Shown here one piece after another: positions 9,705 through 19,128 of a stretch of 64,000 nt of DNA (position 1 is the first letter of the stretch; every line of letters begins with the position of its first letter). A program made the position numbers and the translations under genes. Origin of the DNA: Mariniflexile gromovii. Its GTDB lineage: Bacteria; Bacteroidota; Bacteroidia; Flavobacteriales; Flavobacteriaceae. Location of the stretch: NCBI RefSeq assembly GCF_017814435.1, contig NZ_JAGJCB010000014.1, positions 1 through 64,000 on the forward strand, in the 5' to 3' direction. Under the pieces are notes generated by a model that saw only the letters and a list, made by a program, of their open reading frames with translations, searched no databases and was not told where the DNA came from.

Positions 9705-10244
9705 TTAGTTATTAATCGGCTTCATTTTATTTATTTCGTGTTGTATGTCTGCAATTGTTGTATCGAGATACATTTTCACAAATACTTCATTATATGGTAA
9801 ATCTAGTATTGAATTAAATTTTAATATATCACCATTTGCAAGTGAATTAACAGCATTATACACACCAAATTTTTCTAATCTTTTTGAACCATCAATCATT
9901 TCAAATCTTGCATCTGAATGCTTTGGTGATAAATGATTTATTTCTTTATTCACTAGTGATTCTAATTGAATTTGAACATCTTTTATTAATGGAAAAAATG
10001 TAATTATATCCAGTTCTAATACCTCTTCAATTGTGATACCTTGAACAATTGAAATAATATTGATTAATTCATTTTCATCATTGATTGTTTTCTTTATTGT
10101 TTCAACTTGTCTAAGTGTTAAATCGGTTAATCTTACATTAGTAGATATTGGTTTAAGGTGTTGCAATAGATTTACATAATCTTCTATCAATTGTAAATCT
10201 TGATTGAAAAAATCTTTTAATTTATAATTGGTTATTGTTTCCAT
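9705..10244 (-). CDS. Prophage protein, possible tail assembly protein
   Basis: 179 aa, almost entirely helical, begins METITNYKLKDFFN and contains an Ile/Leu-rich centre (GITIEEVLELDIITFFP). It starts immediately after the terminase large subunit stop (1 bp apart) and precedes the neck/tail genes. A helical protein of this size at this place often acts as a tail assembly chaperone; no programmed frameshift site is seen at its end. Function is inferred only from position. Confidence 0.5.
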   Translation of the reverse strand: METITNYKLKDFFNQDLQLIEDYVNLLQHLKPISTNVRLTDLTLRQVETIKKTINDENELINIISIVQGITIEEVLELDIITFFPLIKDVQIQLESLVNKEINHLSPKHSDARFEMIDGSKRLEKFGVYNAVNSLANGDILKFNSILDLPYNEVFVKMYLDTTIADIQHEINKMKPINN

Positions 10245-11420
10245 TTATGAAACCCATTTTAAAGTATTGTAATTATTATTTTTTGTTGATAATCTATCCA
10301 TTGCAAAGTACCTAACAGCATCTAACAAGTGATTATGTTTATCAATAGGTGTATTTAACTTTTCACCATTATTATCTTTTTCCCACGTATAATTATTTAA
10401 TTCAAAAATTAAATTCTCACTTCTTTTGGTTACATAAAGATTAAATTCTTGAAGAATTGAAATACCATCTAAAATTGAACCAGCACCTTTTTTAACCGCT
10501 TTTGCCGGAATAGTTTTATTACGTAATTCAGCTATAATTTCAGGTCTTGCAGAATCACAAACAATAATGTTTTGCTTTAGTTCATCATCTGATTTAATAT
10601 GATTTACAATTTGATTGTTTAACAATCCACTTTTATAAAGTGATTCATCAATAATTAAATCTTTTAAACCTTTTTGGTAAACTTTCACTAATGCGTTTGG
10701 GTCATTAAACCCAAAATCTAAACCAGCACCTATATATTTACAATCATCAGGTATATCTTCAATTAAATTATATGAATAAATTGTACCATCAACTTGACCT
10801 TCTTCACCATAAACATAAACAGCTACAAAGTTTTTCCAATAACTTGAACCACTTTCAGCTTTTATTATAGCATCTTTATATTCTTGAATTACATTCTTTG
10901 ATAAATATTCATTATCTAAATATGTAAGCTTAACAAAGTTTGATTTATCTTCTTTTATATACTCCCTAATCCAAGATAAATGTGATGGATTATAATCAAG
11001 AAAAATGAACTGTTTAGTTCTGATTGATAATTGTGTAAAAGCTTCACGATTAATATTATTTGCTTCATTAACAAATAAAATATCCCTTCTTGCACCTCTT
11101 AATTTACCACCATCTTCAACACCAAACCATTCAATTGTACAACCATTTAGTTTATAACTATTATTGGTTTTATTATGGCTTTTTTCATCGTATAAATCAT
11201 TTTCAATAAGTATATCTATCAAATCTTTTGCTGCACCCCTTCTTAGATGTGGAAATGATTCACTTACAATTGATATTGTTAATGGTTTCTTTGATTTAGT
11301 ACATAGAATTATAAGATATTGAAGTATTGAATAAGTTTTACTTGAACCACCAGCACCTTGTATAATTCTTGTTCTAGCCTTTATTTTAGCTATTTTATTA
11401 AATGCTGCTGTTAGTTTCAC
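10245..11420 (-). CDS. terL: Terminase large subunit
   Basis: 391 aa ATPase-nuclease that packages DNA. Walker A GAGGSSKT at about 22-29, Walker B ILFVNE with catalytic Glu119, and a C-terminal RNase H-like nuclease with metal-binding Asp235 (GLDFGFND), Asp289 (IIVCDSARPE) and Asp367 (NHLLDAVRYF). Length is on the short side but complete, in the PBSX/terminase-3 style. It overlaps the putative small subunit by 23 bp. It sits in the middle of the late operon, downstream of the capsid, portal and lysis genes, which is an uncommon location. Confidence 0.93.
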   Translation of the reverse strand: MKLTAAFNKIAKIKARTRIIQGAGGSSKTYSILQYLIILCTKSKKPLTISIVSESFPHLRRGAAKDLIDILIENDLYDEKSHNKTNNSYKLNGCTIEWFGVEDGGKLRGARRDILFVNEANNINREAFTQLSIRTKQFIFLDYNPSHLSWIREYIKEDKSNFVKLTYLDNEYLSKNVIQEYKDAIIKAESGSSYWKNFVAVYVYGEEGQVDGTIYSYNLIEDIPDDCKYIGAGLDFGFNDPNALVKVYQKGLKDLIIDESLYKSGLLNNQIVNHIKSDDELKQNIIVCDSARPEIIAELRNKTIPAKAVKKGAGSILDGISILQEFNLYVTKRSENLIFELNNYTWEKDNNGEKLNTPIDKHNHLLDAVRYFAMDRLSTKNNNYNTLKWVS

Positions 11421-11958
11421 TTATATCATCATCTTTACCTTTTTTCGTTATTAATAGTTTTTCTTCTTGTACTTCTTCATAATCAATATCAACTAAATCA
11501 ATAATGTTTTTATCAGAACCTTCAATTTGAAGTGTGATATTTCCATTACCAATTGACAAATGATTTTGTTTTAATTGAAGATGTGAATTTTTACGCTCTA
11601 ATGCCCATAAATATGGGTATGCATTCTTTTTATCATCATCGAATGCCTTTGCTGTTAAGTTCATTTTCTGCTTAACACGTCCAACATTGAGAGTATTTAT
11701 AAAATCTTCTTTTTCTTCATCGGTCAAATATTGAAGATTTGAAATTGACCTTTTATTATCTTGATTTGGTGATTTTAAGAATTCAAAATAACTCATTGAT
11801 ATTCTAAAGTTTTTACCAACCAAATCATTAACTAAATAGAATATATCTTTATCACTTAAAAGTGTAGTATTTTCATCTTGAAGTACTTCTTTCATCTTCA
11901 ACATCCATACCCTTACTTTTTCATTTTTACTAAATTTTAGTTCCTTTTCTTCACTCAT
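11398..11958 (-). CDS. Terminase small subunit candidate
   Basis: 186 aa, charged and helical, with an acidic C-terminal tail (IDYEEVQEE...DDDISETNSSI). It lies directly upstream of and overlaps the large terminase gene by 23 bp, the usual place of the DNA-recognition subunit. The N-terminal part (about 15-75) could form a helix-turn-helix, but no signature is definite. The role is inferred from synteny and size. Confidence 0.65.
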   Translation of the reverse strand: MSEEKELKFSKNEKVRVWMLKMKEVLQDENTTLLSDKDIFYLVNDLVGKNFRISMSYFEFLKSPNQDNKRSISNLQYLTDEEKEDFINTLNVGRVKQKMNLTAKAFDDDKKNAYPYLWALERKNSHLQLKQNHLSIGNGNITLQIEGSDKNIIDLVDIDYEEVQEEKLLITKKGKDDDISETNSSI

Positions 11959-11981
11959 TAATTTATTAGTTAAACATTCCG

Positions 11982-12452
11982 TTATTCAATCGGTAAAACA
12001 TATAAATACGCTTCTTCATTTCTTCTTTTGATTAATCCTTTTAATACTACTTTCTTACCTTTAACCGTTCCCTTATTCCATCTTTTAAATTCATATTCAA
12101 TAGCTTCAAAATCATTTTGATTATTATTAACTTTCTTTAAAAGGGTGCTAATTTTAAAATTATCTATACCTACGTTATAAGTAAATGAAACAAGTGCTGA
12201 AAATTGATTTTGATTAATATCACTTGTAACATATTTTTTCACTTCATTTTCAGTCTTTCTTAGAATGTAATTAAATAATTCATCACCTCTTTTTCTTGTT
12301 ATTGGTGGGTCTTGCATTGTTACTTTTGAACCATCTTCATAATATGTATTACCCCAGCCTATTGTAGGTTTTCCAGCCGGGCATATATAAGGGTGGTTTC
12401 TGAACTGTTCATATTTATGGATTAATGAAATACCGTTATCTGAAGTCTTCAT
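11982..12452 (-). CDS. Endolysin, T4-type lysozyme (GH24)
   Basis: 156 aa muramidase that cleaves peptidoglycan for host lysis. Catalytic Glu15 is followed by Cys24 and Thr30 in YEQFRNHPYICPAGKPTIGWG-type spacing (E-8-C-5-T), the variant used by R21/P1-type lysozymes in which Cys replaces the Asp of T4 lysozyme. FSALVSFTYNVG and the C-terminal RRNEEAYLY are also family-like. There is no N-terminal signal or SAR segment, so export needs a holin. It is flanked by a tail-fibre gene and the terminase, and a holin candidate lies 2.4 kb upstream. Confidence 0.92.
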   Translation of the reverse strand: MKTSDNGISLIHKYEQFRNHPYICPAGKPTIGWGNTYYEDGSKVTMQDPPITRKRGDELFNYILRKTENEVKKYVTSDINQNQFSALVSFTYNVGIDNFKISTLLKKVNNNQNDFEAIEYEFKRWNKGTVKGKKVVLKGLIKRRNEEAYLYVLPIE

Positions 12453-12525
12453 TTTACATTTTTGTTAACTCTTTCATTGTGTACCATCAATTAGTACCTA
12501 ATTATTTTTTGATATAATCTTTTAA

Positions 12526-14859
12526 TTAAAGTTTAATCATTTTATTACTATAACTCAACTCTGGATTTTTAGCATTTTTATCAAAAGCTTCAGCAACGTG
12601 TATATTACCCGTTGGTGTTAAATGACTTAAATCATTTGGTTCTTGGTCAGTGTACCCAACCCAATTTCTTGCAACATCAACAAATTTTAAACTGTCTTTA
12701 TATTCCGAAAAACAACCAACTGCTTCTTTTGTACCTAACCACATTTTATAAATTGTTTCTGAATTTCTTGAATAATTATTACCACAAACAGAACCAATTA
12801 GTAAAGTTTTGTTTTTTAGATTAATACTATCTTTTTCAACAAATCCAAAAGCAAGAAACCTAACAACTTTAGTTCCTGTACTAATTTGATTAACCCTTAT
12901 TATTGCATTTGGAGGTAAATTTTCAACCCAAATAACAAAAGGATAATAATCATCACTATAACCATTCGCACCAGTGAATTGTGATGTGTAAGTTCCGTAA
13001 ACAGTACCGTTAACAAGTACTTCAAATTCACCACCATTAATTGATGTTTCAAAAAATAAACCACAAGCCCTTTTATTACTTAAAGTGAATTGACAAAAGT
13101 TCCCATCATTTAATTTGGTGTAATACCTTGCGCTTAAACTAGACACATCAGTATATCTAAAAGGGACGAATTCTGAAGTTAATGTTGCTATTGCACTATC
13201 TTCATTACCGTTTGCACCGTTTGTTGACCAAGAGTGAGCACCTGTTTCTGAAACCGAATTCCACCCAACAAAAGCTACACCACCGTAGTCGTCAATTAAA
13301 AGTCTAGCTATACAAGCCATTTGTGCACTTTTCATAACTTCAAAAAAAGCAGCCTTTTCTGTTTCATCAGTGTATGTATGACCTATATTATTCCACCCCA
13401 ACATTGTCACCACTATGCCCGACCAATTTGGTAATAAATTACCCATTTTATTAAAGTGGGATTGTTCTTCGTGTGAAAGCCTTGACGGATTGTTACCAGC
13501 CCACGAAATTCTACTACCACCAACTGCCCTGTTTAAATAAGATAGATTTTTATTGTAACTGTTTGCAAACAAATAAATCCACTTGTATTCTTCGAGCAAA
13601 TAACTACCCGATGTGTATGCGTTTCCAGAAAAATTAAAACCTTCTGTTTGCGAATCACCATAAGCAATCATTGAACCTTTTTTGTAAAATAAATTAGGTT
13701 TTAAATCACCTTCTTCTGAAACTGTTTTTAAAATCACATCTTTTGTGGTTCTAAATTGCACCGAACCTTCGTCTTTTTTGTAGAAAAATGCAGAAACGGT
13801 TTTAATTGTTGTGTCAGAATCAAATATACCACCATCAGTAATTAATTGATAAAAAGCTGAATAAGTGTAATCTAACACATCAACAACCCTTTCAAAAAGA
13901 AAGCTAATTCTATTACTAGACAATTTCACAACTTTGGTAGCTGCAATCGTTACAAAAGTTGTATCTTCTTTTATCGCTCTTAAACCACTCGTGAAGTTGG
14001 TGAGATTAATTTCGTTGTTTGATTCAATTACAAATTCCAATACAACTGTTTCACCTTCACTTAAAATATTTGGTTGAAATTCGTTAATACTAAAACAATA
14101 GGCTGGATTTCCAGCTGAACCTGATAAAACTTTTATTGCAGTACCTTCAGAATAAGGGTTGTTTGAAATTTCCTCAGTACCTCCCAAAATGTTCGCTAAA
14201 GGAAAATAATTTTCAAGAATATTTTCTTTTAACGGAATGTTATTATTTTTTAAAAGTTCTTTTTCGGTGTAATTTGCAACAGCTGAACCAGTAACACCTT
14301 TTGATATTGAATCAGATAAAACTTCATTTTCGTATAAATCGGAATTTTTTATCCAACCTGATTCAGTAAAACCGTAATAACCATTATTGGTAGCTGTTGA
14401 ATCATTTGCAACTATCGCTGAATCATTAACAGTAGCACCAATTGATGATGTTAAACCTGTTAAAGTTTGATATGTTTTAACACCTTCAAAATTTATTGAA
14501 TCAATACTATTTTTTAAATCTTGTGCTGTTCCATTATAACTTCCTTTATTTAGTTTTAAAGAATTTATATTATCAATATTTGATTCAATTTCTGAAAATT
14601 GTGTTGATACTGATGATGGAATAACAAAATCAAATATTACATTTAATAATGCTTCAATTGTATCTTCTTGTGTATCATAGGTAGCACCATCAATAATAAA
14701 TTCATCATAAGCTGTACCACTTAATAATTGTTGTTTGGTGTCATTTATATTATATATACCAATAGCAGTATTACCTTGTTTTAAAGGTTGGTATATTCTA
14801 GCATATTGAATGCTGTTTAATGTAAAATATTTGTCATTTACTGTATTTATTGTAATCAT
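12526..14859 (-). CDS. Tail fibre/receptor protein with SGNH hydrolase domain
   Basis: 777 aa. The N-terminal about 110 residues resemble a phage fibre attachment region; about 120-390 is beta-rich; the C-terminal half is an SGNH/GDSL-type esterase. Block I is GDSQTEG (401-407, nucleophile Ser403), GWNNIG is a block III-like Asn segment, and DLSHLTPTG supplies Asp743 and His746. Such domains in fibres deacetylate or de-esterify surface glycans. Codon and base use in the C-terminal half look slightly less AT-biased than its neighbours, consistent with exchange of receptor-binding modules. It lies in the lysis segment rather than beside the tape measure. Confidence 0.85.
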   Translation of the reverse strand: MITINTVNDKYFTLNSIQYARIYQPLKQGNTAIGIYNINDTKQQLLSGTAYDEFIIDGATYDTQEDTIEALLNVIFDFVIPSSVSTQFSEIESNIDNINSLKLNKGSYNGTAQDLKNSIDSINFEGVKTYQTLTGLTSSIGATVNDSAIVANDSTATNNGYYGFTESGWIKNSDLYENEVLSDSISKGVTGSAVANYTEKELLKNNNIPLKENILENYFPLANILGGTEEISNNPYSEGTAIKVLSGSAGNPAYCFSINEFQPNILSEGETVVLEFVIESNNEINLTNFTSGLRAIKEDTTFVTIAATKVVKLSSNRISFLFERVVDVLDYTYSAFYQLITDGGIFDSDTTIKTVSAFFYKKDEGSVQFRTTKDVILKTVSEEGDLKPNLFYKKGSMIAYGDSQTEGFNFSGNAYTSGSYLLEEYKWIYLFANSYNKNLSYLNRAVGGSRISWAGNNPSRLSHEEQSHFNKMGNLLPNWSGIVVTMLGWNNIGHTYTDETEKAAFFEVMKSAQMACIARLLIDDYGGVAFVGWNSVSETGAHSWSTNGANGNEDSAIATLTSEFVPFRYTDVSSLSARYYTKLNDGNFCQFTLSNKRACGLFFETSINGGEFEVLVNGTVYGTYTSQFTGANGYSDDYYPFVIWVENLPPNAIIRVNQISTGTKVVRFLAFGFVEKDSINLKNKTLLIGSVCGNNYSRNSETIYKMWLGTKEAVGCFSEYKDSLKFVDVARNWVGYTDQEPNDLSHLTPTGNIHVAEAFDKNAKNPELSYSNKMIKL

Positions 14860-14890
14860 TTAAGTTCATACTCTTTTTACTTTACTATTA

Positions 14891-15274
14891 TTACACCAAT
14901 TCACCGTATTTATCAACGTATTTTTGAATTGTCTTTTTTTGCTTTTCTATTAATGTATTAAGCTGATTGTTAACCTCTTTTAAATTGTTTAATTCCGATT
15001 GCAACCTTCCAAAACTTTCATCAAATTCAGCTTGTAAACGTTCTATTCTAGTTTTATATCTAGCATCCAAATCATCAACCAATTCTTGATACAAGTCCAT
15101 ATTTTGTTGAAGATTATTCAATGAAGTTTTTTCTACCTCGTTTTCTTCTTTCTTTATTCCAAGTTTGGCTAAAATCAAATCTTTGTACCATATTGTTATT
15201 GCAGCTATACAATAGCCTATATATTTTATTATCTCATAAATTTCAGATACATTATCTGTTATTTTTTCAATCAT
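14891..15274 (-). CDS. Holin-like protein with one membrane helix and coiled coil
   Basis: 127 aa. One membrane segment at about residues 13-31 (YEIIKYIGYCIAAITIWYK) is followed by a long Glu/Gln/Leu coiled coil (about 45-125). It lies between the head-tail connector and the fibre-lysozyme pair. Class III holins or spanin-like proteins have one membrane segment, and the long coiled coil could span toward peptidoglycan. It could equally be a membrane-anchored structural or exclusion protein. No family recognised. Confidence 0.5.
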   Translation of the reverse strand: MIEKITDNVSEIYEIIKYIGYCIAAITIWYKDLILAKLGIKKEENEVEKTSLNNLQQNMDLYQELVDDLDARYKTRIERLQAEFDESFGRLQSELNNLKEVNNQLNTLIEKQKKTIQKYVDKYGELV

Positions 15275-15302
15275 TTTTTAATAAGTGTGTTAGTGGTTAT
15301 TG

Positions 15303-15815
15303 TTATTTGATTACTGTGAATCTTTGACTGCCAGTATTAATGTTTTCATTATTTCCGGTTGAATATCTTGGAAATCTTGAACTATTATTTTTAAGATATT
15401 TATCAATCATTTGAAACTTGATTGAAGCATCAATTTGAGTTTGTTTGCTGATGTCTTTTAATAGATTCCTATCAATAGGTTGTGAATCATTTGAAAGCTT
15501 TGTAACAGCCCCAAATGGGGTTAAATTGGTATTAACTGAATACATATATCTGTTATATGTATAATCAGCTAATAAGCTATTTAAACCAGCTTGAATATAT
15601 GATTGACCCTTAACTGTAAATGTTGAACCACTTAATAAATCAGCATATTCTTCATTATCTATATTTTCAATTAAATCAAAATAAAAATCATTCAAAACAT
15701 CATATAAATCAATCGTTTGTGCTTGCTTAATGCATTCATCAATTTTATTGGTATCTAATTTTTTACCTACATCTCTATAAGTTGCAAATTCTTGTGCTGT
15801 GATTATATTACTCAT
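15303..15815 (-). CDS. Head-tail connector-like protein (DUF6712-like)
   Basis: 170 aa helical protein beginning MSNIITAQEFATYRDVGKK and overlapping the portal gene stop by 8 bp. The helical pattern and LLADYTYNRYMYSVNTNLTPFG region resemble the adaptor proteins found next to portal genes in Bacteroidota phages (DUF6712-like, from memory). Its likely role is the adaptor ring below the portal. Assignment is moderate because the motif is not catalytic. Confidence 0.65.
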   Translation of the reverse strand: MSNIITAQEFATYRDVGKKLDTNKIDECIKQAQTIDLYDVLNDFYFDLIENIDNEEYADLLSGSTFTVKGQSYIQAGLNSLLADYTYNRYMYSVNTNLTPFGAVTKLSNDSQPIDRNLLKDISKQTQIDASIKFQMIDKYLKNNSSRFPRYSTGNNENINTGSQRFTVIK

Positions 15816-16932
15816 TTAAAATAGGTTTAGATTCAGTTGTTATTTGTTCAAATGGTGATATTATCTTTAAATCACTATCTATTGGTTTATGGAATTTCTT
15901 CATCAAGTTTTGAAAAACTTCTTCTAATTGGTCACGTTCTTCTTCCCTAGATTCCCATAGTTGAAGTTTACCTTGTTTTATTAATTCACCTGAATTACCA
16001 AACAAACCATTATCACTAGAATTGACTAACATTAAAGGCACTCCAAAAGCCTTACAAATGTTCTTTTCAGACTGTGCTTCACTATATTCAAATAATGTAT
16101 CATTGAATTCACTTGTCAAATCATCCAATTTAATTTGACTACCTAAATCATCAGTCATATTTGATGATTCTAACAGTAAAATATTACCACTATTTTCAGC
16201 ACCTTCTAAGTCCTTTAATTTGTTTAAGAACCCTCTTCTATCATCATCATTCGCAAAAGGCTGTACAACTATTAATTTTGTGTTTTGAAACCCCTTTTCA
16301 CCACCATTAACACGAAATAATTGATAATTATTTTCTGATAATGCTTCATTAAGTACTGTGTTCAAATCAGTAAGTGAATAAACAGAATTTGAATACTTTG
16401 AAAGATGTAGAATTTGTCCTTTATAATTTCTAATATCACCAGCGTTTTCAATCTGTGATTGAATTACTGATTCAATAGGATTATATCTATTATAAATTTT
16501 AAATGAATCTGCTTTTGGTTTGTTTTCCCAATCTGCAATAATGTATTTACCACTATAACCTAAATCATCTTGCTTACCTATTCTTACTTGTGTAAAAGGA
16601 ATTACTTTAATTGAAGTAATTTCAAATAATAAATTATAACCAACGTGGATAAATAAATTATTATGCTTTGCATATTCCCTTGAAGCAATTCTTAAAACTT
16701 CATTAAGTGTTTGACCATCTTTATTAACAATAGTTTTACCAATTTTACCAAAAGATTTACCATATATACTTTTAGCTACTTTATCAACACATATTTTTGA
16801 AGTAACTGAAATATTAATTAAAGTTTCAACAAGATTTGGAAATAAATTATCTATTCCGGCAGTATAAACATCATTTCTTTTATCAACTTTTACAGATAAT
16901 ATATTATGTTTAATTTCATTATATAGTTTCAT
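15808..16932 (-). CDS. Portal protein
   Basis: 374 aa. Segments SREYAKHNNLFIHVGY, IIADWENKPK, GQILHLSKYSNS, NGGEKGFQNTKLIV and KAFGVPLMLVNSSDNGLFGNSGE follow the order expected for HK97/SPP1-type portals (stem, clip and wing), and the Asn-Ser-Gly-rich segment followed by KQGKLQLWE is typical of the crown helix. The portal is the DNA entry/exit ring at the capsid vertex. It comes after the capsid gene here and overlaps the connector by 8 bp. Confidence 0.85.
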   Translation of the reverse strand: MKLYNEIKHNILSVKVDKRNDVYTAGIDNLFPNLVETLINISVTSKICVDKVAKSIYGKSFGKIGKTIVNKDGQTLNEVLRIASREYAKHNNLFIHVGYNLLFEITSIKVIPFTQVRIGKQDDLGYSGKYIIADWENKPKADSFKIYNRYNPIESVIQSQIENAGDIRNYKGQILHLSKYSNSVYSLTDLNTVLNEALSENNYQLFRVNGGEKGFQNTKLIVVQPFANDDDRRGFLNKLKDLEGAENSGNILLLESSNMTDDLGSQIKLDDLTSEFNDTLFEYSEAQSEKNICKAFGVPLMLVNSSDNGLFGNSGELIKQGKLQLWESREEERDQLEEVFQNLMKKFHKPIDSDLKIISPFEQITTESKPILNE

Positions 16933-16941
16933 TTAAGGTTC

Positions 16942-17439
16942 TTACTTTTTGGTAGAACCTCTTTTTTTGTAGGTTCTTTTTGGTGTAGCATTTTTTGCTT
17001 CACTTATTTTTTTGTCCTTACAAGTAGCACAAGGTTTTTTAGAAGTTTCTTTAACAACTTCATTAACTTTTTCATCAACATTATCTTCATTGTTATCTTC
17101 ACCAAGTAATTCAATCCAGTTTTCCGGATATTTTGAAAACAAATCAATTCTTTCATTTTTAATCTTTAAGAATCTTAAAGCTAATTCATCAGTCATTTTA
17201 TCATTTGATATTGTTTCTGAACCACCCTTTTCTAACTTGTAGATAACGTGAGGTTTTCTTAATTGAAAATTTGTCATTTTATATTTTTTTTTAAGTCGAT
17301 TAATCATAAATTGTATATCACTAGGACAATTCAAACAAACAGTACCTTTTAATTTTTCTTTATAATCTTTTGCCAATATTTTTATATTAGCCTTTAAAAT
17401 TTTTGAATCATTTGATGAAAGAACTTCTTGTATTGTCAT
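16942..17439 (-). CDS. Prophage protein with paired cysteine motifs
   Basis: 165 aa when started at ATG 17439 (a TTG start 18 bp upstream is also possible). Two Cys pairs are visible: CLNCPSD near residue 35 and CATCKDKK near the C-terminus, plus a Lys-rich tail (KRTYKKRGSTKK). The sequence between has a helical RLKKKYKM segment. It sits between the portal and a structural protein. The Cys pairs could bind zinc and the basic tail could bind DNA, but no family is recognised. Confidence 0.6.
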   Translation of the reverse strand: MTIQEVLSSNDSKILKANIKILAKDYKEKLKGTVCLNCPSDIQFMINRLKKKYKMTNFQLRKPHVIYKLEKGGSETISNDKMTDELALRFLKIKNERIDLFSKYPENWIELLGEDNNEDNVDEKVNEVVKETSKKPCATCKDKKISEAKNATPKRTYKKRGSTKK

Positions 17440-17462
17440 TTTTAATATTAGAATCAAATAAA

Positions 17463-17489
17463 GGCTGAATTGGTGTTACCCTATCAGCC
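17463..17489 (-). terminator. Possible terminator
   Basis: GGCTGA and TCAGCC arms surround a 15-nt loop in the gap between the structural gene (stop 17527) and the next gene. The stem is short and no clear U-run follows, so it is only a weak candidate. Confidence 0.25.
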
Positions 17490-17526
17490 AATTATTATTG
17501 TTTTTAAATTATGTGTTAATCTTATT

Positions 17527-18105
17527 TTATGCTTCTGCAAATAAAGCATCATAACTAGCTTTACTTGTTGCATAATCAGTTTCAAGAAATGTATAGTATG
17601 GATATTGCTCAACCGCACCTTCTTCAGTACTTAAAGTGAATGCAAAACCAGCACTATTTTCATTTGTGTTATGTGTCATTTCTGAAAGTCTTAAACCGTT
17701 TTCAAAACCATAGATTTTAAATTCGTCTAAACCATCATTACCAACATATTTGGTTCTTACAACCATCACGAATAAACCGTTTTTAATCTCGTTTGCACGC
17801 TCTGAATTTTCAGTTGAATTGGTTGTTAATCTTGAGGCAAATGATGCTGTAAAACCATCTATATCTTCACTATTTGGTGCATAAACAGCACCTGCGTTAC
17901 CAAGTTCTTTGAACCACTCTAATTTGTAACCAGTTTTTCCTGATTGAAGTGTTAAAGATGATACAGTTGCACCTGATGAAGTAGTTGATGTAAAATCAAT
18001 ATCATCATAGTTTATGATTACAGCACTAGAACCTTTTAAACCTTTTCTAGGTAAATCATCACAACTTTGAAGTATATCATCTGTTAATTTATTATTACAA
18101 GCCAT
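17527..18105 (-). CDS. Prophage structural protein (tail tube or decoration candidate)
   Basis: 192 aa, beta-rich, acidic, starts MACNNKLTDDILQSCDD. The composition and central beta strands (SLTLQSGKTGYKLEWFK) fit a tail tube or head decoration protein. It directly follows the capsid gene but is separated by a strong terminator hairpin, suggesting independent control of dosage. The C-terminal half has FAFTLSTEEGAVEQYPYYTF, typical of strand-rich phage tail proteins. A precise role is not supported. Confidence 0.6.
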   Translation of the reverse strand: MACNNKLTDDILQSCDDLPRKGLKGSSAVIINYDDIDFTSTTSSGATVSSLTLQSGKTGYKLEWFKELGNAGAVYAPNSEDIDGFTASFASRLTTNSTENSERANEIKNGLFVMVVRTKYVGNDGLDEFKIYGFENGLRLSEMTHNTNENSAGFAFTLSTEEGAVEQYPYYTFLETDYATSKASYDALFAEA

Positions 18106-18127
18106 TTTAATTTTTATATTTTCTTTT

Positions 18128-18156
18128 ATATGGGGGTGAATTGCTTCACCCCATAT
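18128..18156 (-). terminator. Hairpin terminator after capsid gene
   Basis: ATATGGGGGTGAA and TTCACCCCATAT form a 12-bp stem with a 4-nt loop about 30 bp past the capsid stop. On the minus strand it is followed by A/T-rich sequence with Ts. It probably sets the level of transcript beyond the highly expressed capsid gene. Confidence 0.6.
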
Positions 18157-18185
18157 ATTTATTATTTGTTATCAGTTAATAGTTA

Positions 18186-19103
18186 TTAAGCTGATAATGT
18201 AAATTCTACTATTTCGTCTGCATTTTGGATTTGAACACCAGCTTTACCTTTAGTTCTCAACATTACTTTATCTAATGTTTTATCATAGAAAACTTCAATA
18301 GTTTCAGTTTCAGAAATTACATCTGAACCTACTATAAAGTTTGAACCTACTGATGCAAACATTCTATCAGTACCGTTTAATCCATAAACTCTAATTAATT
18401 TACCGTGACCACCACCGATTTCGTAAACACCGTTATCGTGTTCAGGTTTGTAATGATATAAATTATCTGCTTTTTCTTTTGATATGTACATATCAAATAC
18501 ATCATCACCTACTAAGGTTACGTACTCTTTACTTCTTTTTACTTTTGCTGGTGCAGCAGTTCTCATATCTTCTATAAGTTCTTTTACAATAGTTTTAGTA
18601 ATTGCAGTTGCACTTGAAGTATTACCATCTATTACATTTGATTCTGCATCAATTTTTTTGATGAAACCATCAAATAATTGGTAAGTTGCACCACTTGCAG
18701 TATCACCTTGCCAGTAAGTTAATTCTAATGTTTCAGCAATTGAAGCTACTTTAGTCTTAACTATTTCTTCTTCAAATGGTAAAATATCACCATTATTTGA
18801 ACCCGGTGCTAATACAGTATTAGGTAATTTTGTTTGTAAATCATCTGAACAAAATGATTCAAAAACCGTGAATGGTTTCACAGTTAATACAACTTCATCA
18901 ATAACAGCATCACCTGAAGGTGAAGCACAGTTACCAGCTTGAAGTGTTGCTGCACCGCTAACGTGTGGTACAGAAGTTGAACCTTTTACATTCGCCATAT
19001 GTAAAGCGAATTTTCCAGTGTCACCACCAGTAAATAAGGTCTTTGTTAATGCTTTATTTTCTCTTGAAATAAAGTCTGAAAAGTTTGATACATCGTATGC
19101 CAT
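18186..19103 (-). CDS. Major capsid protein
   Basis: 305 aa. Contains a MAYDVSNFSDFISRENKALTK start, then KGSTSVPHVSGAATLQAGN and a C-terminal domain with LVGDDVFDMYISKEKADNLYHYKPEHDNGV, GLNGTDRMFASVGSNFIVGSD and KVMLRTKGKAGVQI. This is the arrangement of an HK97-fold capsid protein of Bacteroidota phages. It directly follows the protease-scaffold gene (25 bp), and a terminator hairpin follows. The protein has few cysteines and no signal peptide. Confidence 0.85.
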   Translation of the reverse strand: MAYDVSNFSDFISRENKALTKTLFTGGDTGKFALHMANVKGSTSVPHVSGAATLQAGNCASPSGDAVIDEVVLTVKPFTVFESFCSDDLQTKLPNTVLAPGSNNGDILPFEEEIVKTKVASIAETLELTYWQGDTASGATYQLFDGFIKKIDAESNVIDGNTSSATAITKTIVKELIEDMRTAAPAKVKRSKEYVTLVGDDVFDMYISKEKADNLYHYKPEHDNGVYEIGGGHGKLIRVYGLNGTDRMFASVGSNFIVGSDVISETETIEVFYDKTLDKVMLRTKGKAGVQIQNADEIVEFTLSA

Positions 19104-19128
19104 TTTAAATTAATATTTAACTCTTTTT

